A stretch of 6,586 bases of DNA from Chloroflexota bacterium. GTDB lineage: Bacteria; Chloroflexota; Limnocylindria; Limnocylindrales; CSP1-4. Positions 5,279 to 6,586 of this stretch are shown here, in pieces (position 1 is the stretch's first letter; every line of letters starts with the position of its first letter). The notes under the pieces were generated by a model. That model was not told where the DNA came from, made no database searches, and saw only the letters and a list, made by a program, of their open reading frames with translations. The DNA is taken from the NCBI GenBank assembly GCA_025355255.1, contig JANYAA010000065.1, positions 1-6,586 of the forward strand. Direction: 5' to 3'. Made by a program: the position numbers and the translations under genes.

Positions 5279-5309
5279 CGCTCGCCTCGCGTCCAGGCCG
5301 CGCACTCTG

Positions 5310-5317
5310 AGGGGGAG
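5310..5317 (+). promoter_or_regulatory. Shine-Dalgarno fixing the GTG start of the lipoprotein gene
   Basis: AGGGGGAG stands five bases before the GTG at 5323. The in-frame ATG at 5344 lacks any such site, which favours the GTG. Confidence 0.65.
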
Positions 5318-5322
5318 CTCTC

Positions 5323-6586
5323 GTGGCTCAGCCATCCCGAACGATGCAGCACCAGCGGGATCCGCTCGCCGTGAGCCTGCTTGACCGCGAGTTTGATCGC
5401 CGGCGGTTCCTGGCACTCTTGGCTTCCGTTGCTGCCGCCGGTGCGCTTGCCGGATGTGCGGGGCCGGTGCCCACGGTCACGCCGTCGCTGCTCGCGTCGC
5501 TGGCGCCAAGCCCGTCAGGCTTGTCGGCGGCGCCAACGGCGGCTCCCAACGGGACGTACGAGACGCTGCGGCGCTTGCTCGCGATTGTCAGGCAGAGCCC
5601 GGACCATCTGGGGACGCTCGCCGCAGCCGCGGTGGCCGGCAAGGATCCCGCAGCGATTGTTCGCTTCGTGCAGGAGCACATCGCCGTCCTGCCCGCGACG
5701 TCGGGCAACGCCGATCCTGTCACCGACGTCCGCTGGGGACAGCGGGCAGCGCTTCGGGCCGGAGCCGGCACGCTCCGCGAGCGTGCGGACCTCGTCCTCG
5801 ATCTGCTGCGGCACGCGGGGTTGGACGGCCGGATCGTGTCCATCCCGAGCCCTGCGTCGACTTCGTTCCCGATTGCTGTCCCGGTCACCTTCGCGCCGGA
5901 CACCGCGGCGATCGCCGCGGTGTGGGATGCCGTCAACCCCGCCCACAGCCCGGTGGGGACGGCGGCTGACGACATCGGGACGCGCGCGGATGCCATGACG
6001 GAGCGCCTGCTTGCGGCACTTCCGGCTGAGCTGCGGGCGGCGCGGCTGATGCTCCCTCCGCAGGGCACGACCATCCCCGCCGTCGAGTTCACCCAGGGCG
6101 GCGTCACCAAGTGGGCGCTGGGGCTCGGCGGCGGCGACCCGGTCCTGACGACCGCGCCCAGCGGCCTCCTCGGCGCGTCCGACGCGGTTGTCCCGCGGGT
6201 GTCGGTTGCGGTTTCGGTGGCCCTCAACCCGCCCGCCGGTTCAACGGCGGACCGGACCGTGCTCCACGAGGTCTTGCGCGGCGACTGGGCTGCCGACGAG
6301 GTTGCTGGCCGCCAATTCCTGCTTGGGTTTGCCGTTCCGGGAGCGGCGGCCGACGCGCTTCGACACGACCGCACCACAGCACCGATCCGCCAGCCTGTGC
6401 TGCGCCTTCTTGCGGCCGAACCGCTGGGCAAGACCAAGGCCGTTGCGGCGGGAACGCTGCTCAGCACCGCCGGGGGCCTCGTCACCACATCGCCCACAGA
6501 CCCCGGCAAGGTCATCGGGCCGCTGGGTCCGCTTGCTGCGCCCGCCGCCGGTGGATCAAGGTCCAGGATAGATCCTGGGACGCTTT
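5323..6586 (+). CDS. Tat-exported lipoprotein, possible degenerate transglutaminase-like N-terminal domain (partial, C-terminus outside window)
   Basis: The frame is open from the GTG at 5323 to the window end (421 codons, no stop). The N-terminus has a twin-arginine motif D25-R26-R27-R28-F29-L30, a hydrophobic stretch LALLASVAAAGA and a lipobox L42-A43-G44-C45. Export as a folded, lipid-anchored protein is therefore expected. A Pro/Ser/Ala-rich linker spans about 46-76. Residues about 110-175 contain AIVRFVQEHIAVLP and then AGAGTLRERADLVLDLLRHAG, which resemble the helical part of transglutaminase-like domains (pattern G-N-C-x-D-x-A-x-L-L-x-x-L-L-R-x-x-G). The expected catalytic Cys is replaced, so any such domain would be non-catalytic. 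The remainder (about 180-421) is Ala/Gly/Pro-rich, appears to hold beta-rich segments (TIPAVEFTQGG, VSVAVSVALNPPAG) and is not recognised. Lipoprotein export is well supported; the role is unknown. Confidence 0.72.
   Translation, partial: MAQPSRTMQHQRDPLAVSLLDREFDRRRFLALLASVAAAGALAGCAGPVPTVTPSLLASLAPSPSGLSAAPTAAPNGTYETLRRLLAIVRQSPDHLGTLAAAAVAGKDPAAIVRFVQEHIAVLPATSGNADPVTDVRWGQRAALRAGAGTLRERADLVLDLLRHAGLDGRIVSIPSPASTSFPIAVPVTFAPDTAAIAAVWDAVNPAHSPVGTAADDIGTRADAMTERLLAALPAELRAARLMLPPQGTTIPAVEFTQGGVTKWALGLGGGDPVLTTAPSGLLGASDAVVPRVSVAVSVALNPPAGSTADRTVLHEVLRGDWAADEVAGRQFLLGFAVPGAAADALRHDRTTAPIRQPVLRLLAAEPLGKTKAVAAGTLLSTAGGLVTTSPTDPGKVIGPLGPLAAPAAGGSRSRIDPGTL

Larger units (their letters stand above)
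5209..5322. other. Intergenic region between the NRAMP and lipoprotein genes
   Basis: A gap of 114 bases. It holds GGCCGGCC (5223-5230) within a G+C-rich stretch that has no T-tract, so no convincing intrinsic terminator is seen. A TAGTAT (5260-5265) could be a -10 element but has no clear -35 partner. No copy of the CATGAC/GTCATG palindrome is present, so the downstream gene does not appear to share that control. Confidence 0.5.

Noticed and set aside
5994..6000. A lone CATGACG half-site
   Set aside because: There is no second arm at the right spacing and it lies inside the lipoprotein coding region. It is expected by chance.
5328..6515. A 395-codon open frame on the minus strand opposite the lipoprotein gene
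   Set aside because: It has low-complexity Ser/Arg/Ala composition and no recognisable motif. The plus strand has a strong ribosome site, a Tat signal and a lipobox, so the plus-strand gene is the real one.
6563..6578. Palindrome CCAGGAT-AG-ATCCTGG near the window end
   Set aside because: It lies in an open coding frame, has a different sequence and spacing from the operator family, and no gene start is near. It is probably a chance occurrence.

Overview
The window is G+C-rich, by eye about two thirds. Codons favour G or C at the third position, and GTG and TTG starts occur. Gene content points to a free-living, environmental, G+C-rich bacterium: small stress-associated membrane proteins, a VIT/CCC1 metal transporter, an NRAMP-family transporter, a DUF3494 ice-binding protein, and a Tat-type lipoprotein with an LAGC lipobox. 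Chloroflexota or a related terrestrial lineage, or Actinomycetota, would fit, but the sequence alone does not decide. There are no rRNA or tRNA genes, CRISPR arrays, insertion sequences or phage genes.

Left half (1-2540), all on the minus strand. In transcription order it holds a VIT1/CCC1-family Fe/Mn transporter (1755-2540), a secreted and C-terminally membrane-anchored DUF3494 ice-binding-type protein (651-1697), a YGGT-family membrane protein (150-557) and the start of a GlsB/YeaQ/YmgE-family stress membrane protein (1-113, cut by the window edge). The last two are 36 bases apart, with a strong hairpin between them, and are probably co-transcribed.

Right half (2705-6586), all on the plus strand. 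An AI-2E-family transporter (2705-3883) overlaps by one base (TGATG) with an NRAMP-family transporter (3883-5208). The latter has DPSG in place of DPGN in helix 1, and Ser-Pro in place of Met-Pro in helix 6. After a 114-base gap, a Tat-exported lipoprotein with a possible degenerate transglutaminase-like segment (5323 to the end) is cut by the window edge.

The most striking element is a family of three 17-base palindromes of form CATGAC-R-NNN-Y-GTCATG at 674-690, 1723-1739 and 2596-2612. One lies upstream of each of three minus-strand genes: YGGT, the ice-binding-type protein and VIT. The third lies in the divergent VIT / AI-2E-NRAMP intergenic region, where it overlaps the -35 element and spacer of a good sigma-70-like promoter reading toward AI-2E-NRAMP. 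This looks like a local regulon under one unidentified dimeric regulator, linking a metal sequestration/efflux gene, an unusual NRAMP transporter and envelope-stress or cold-type surface proteins. The same intergenic region has two C7 tracts separated by one G, which form a minimal G-quadruplex motif on the minus strand.
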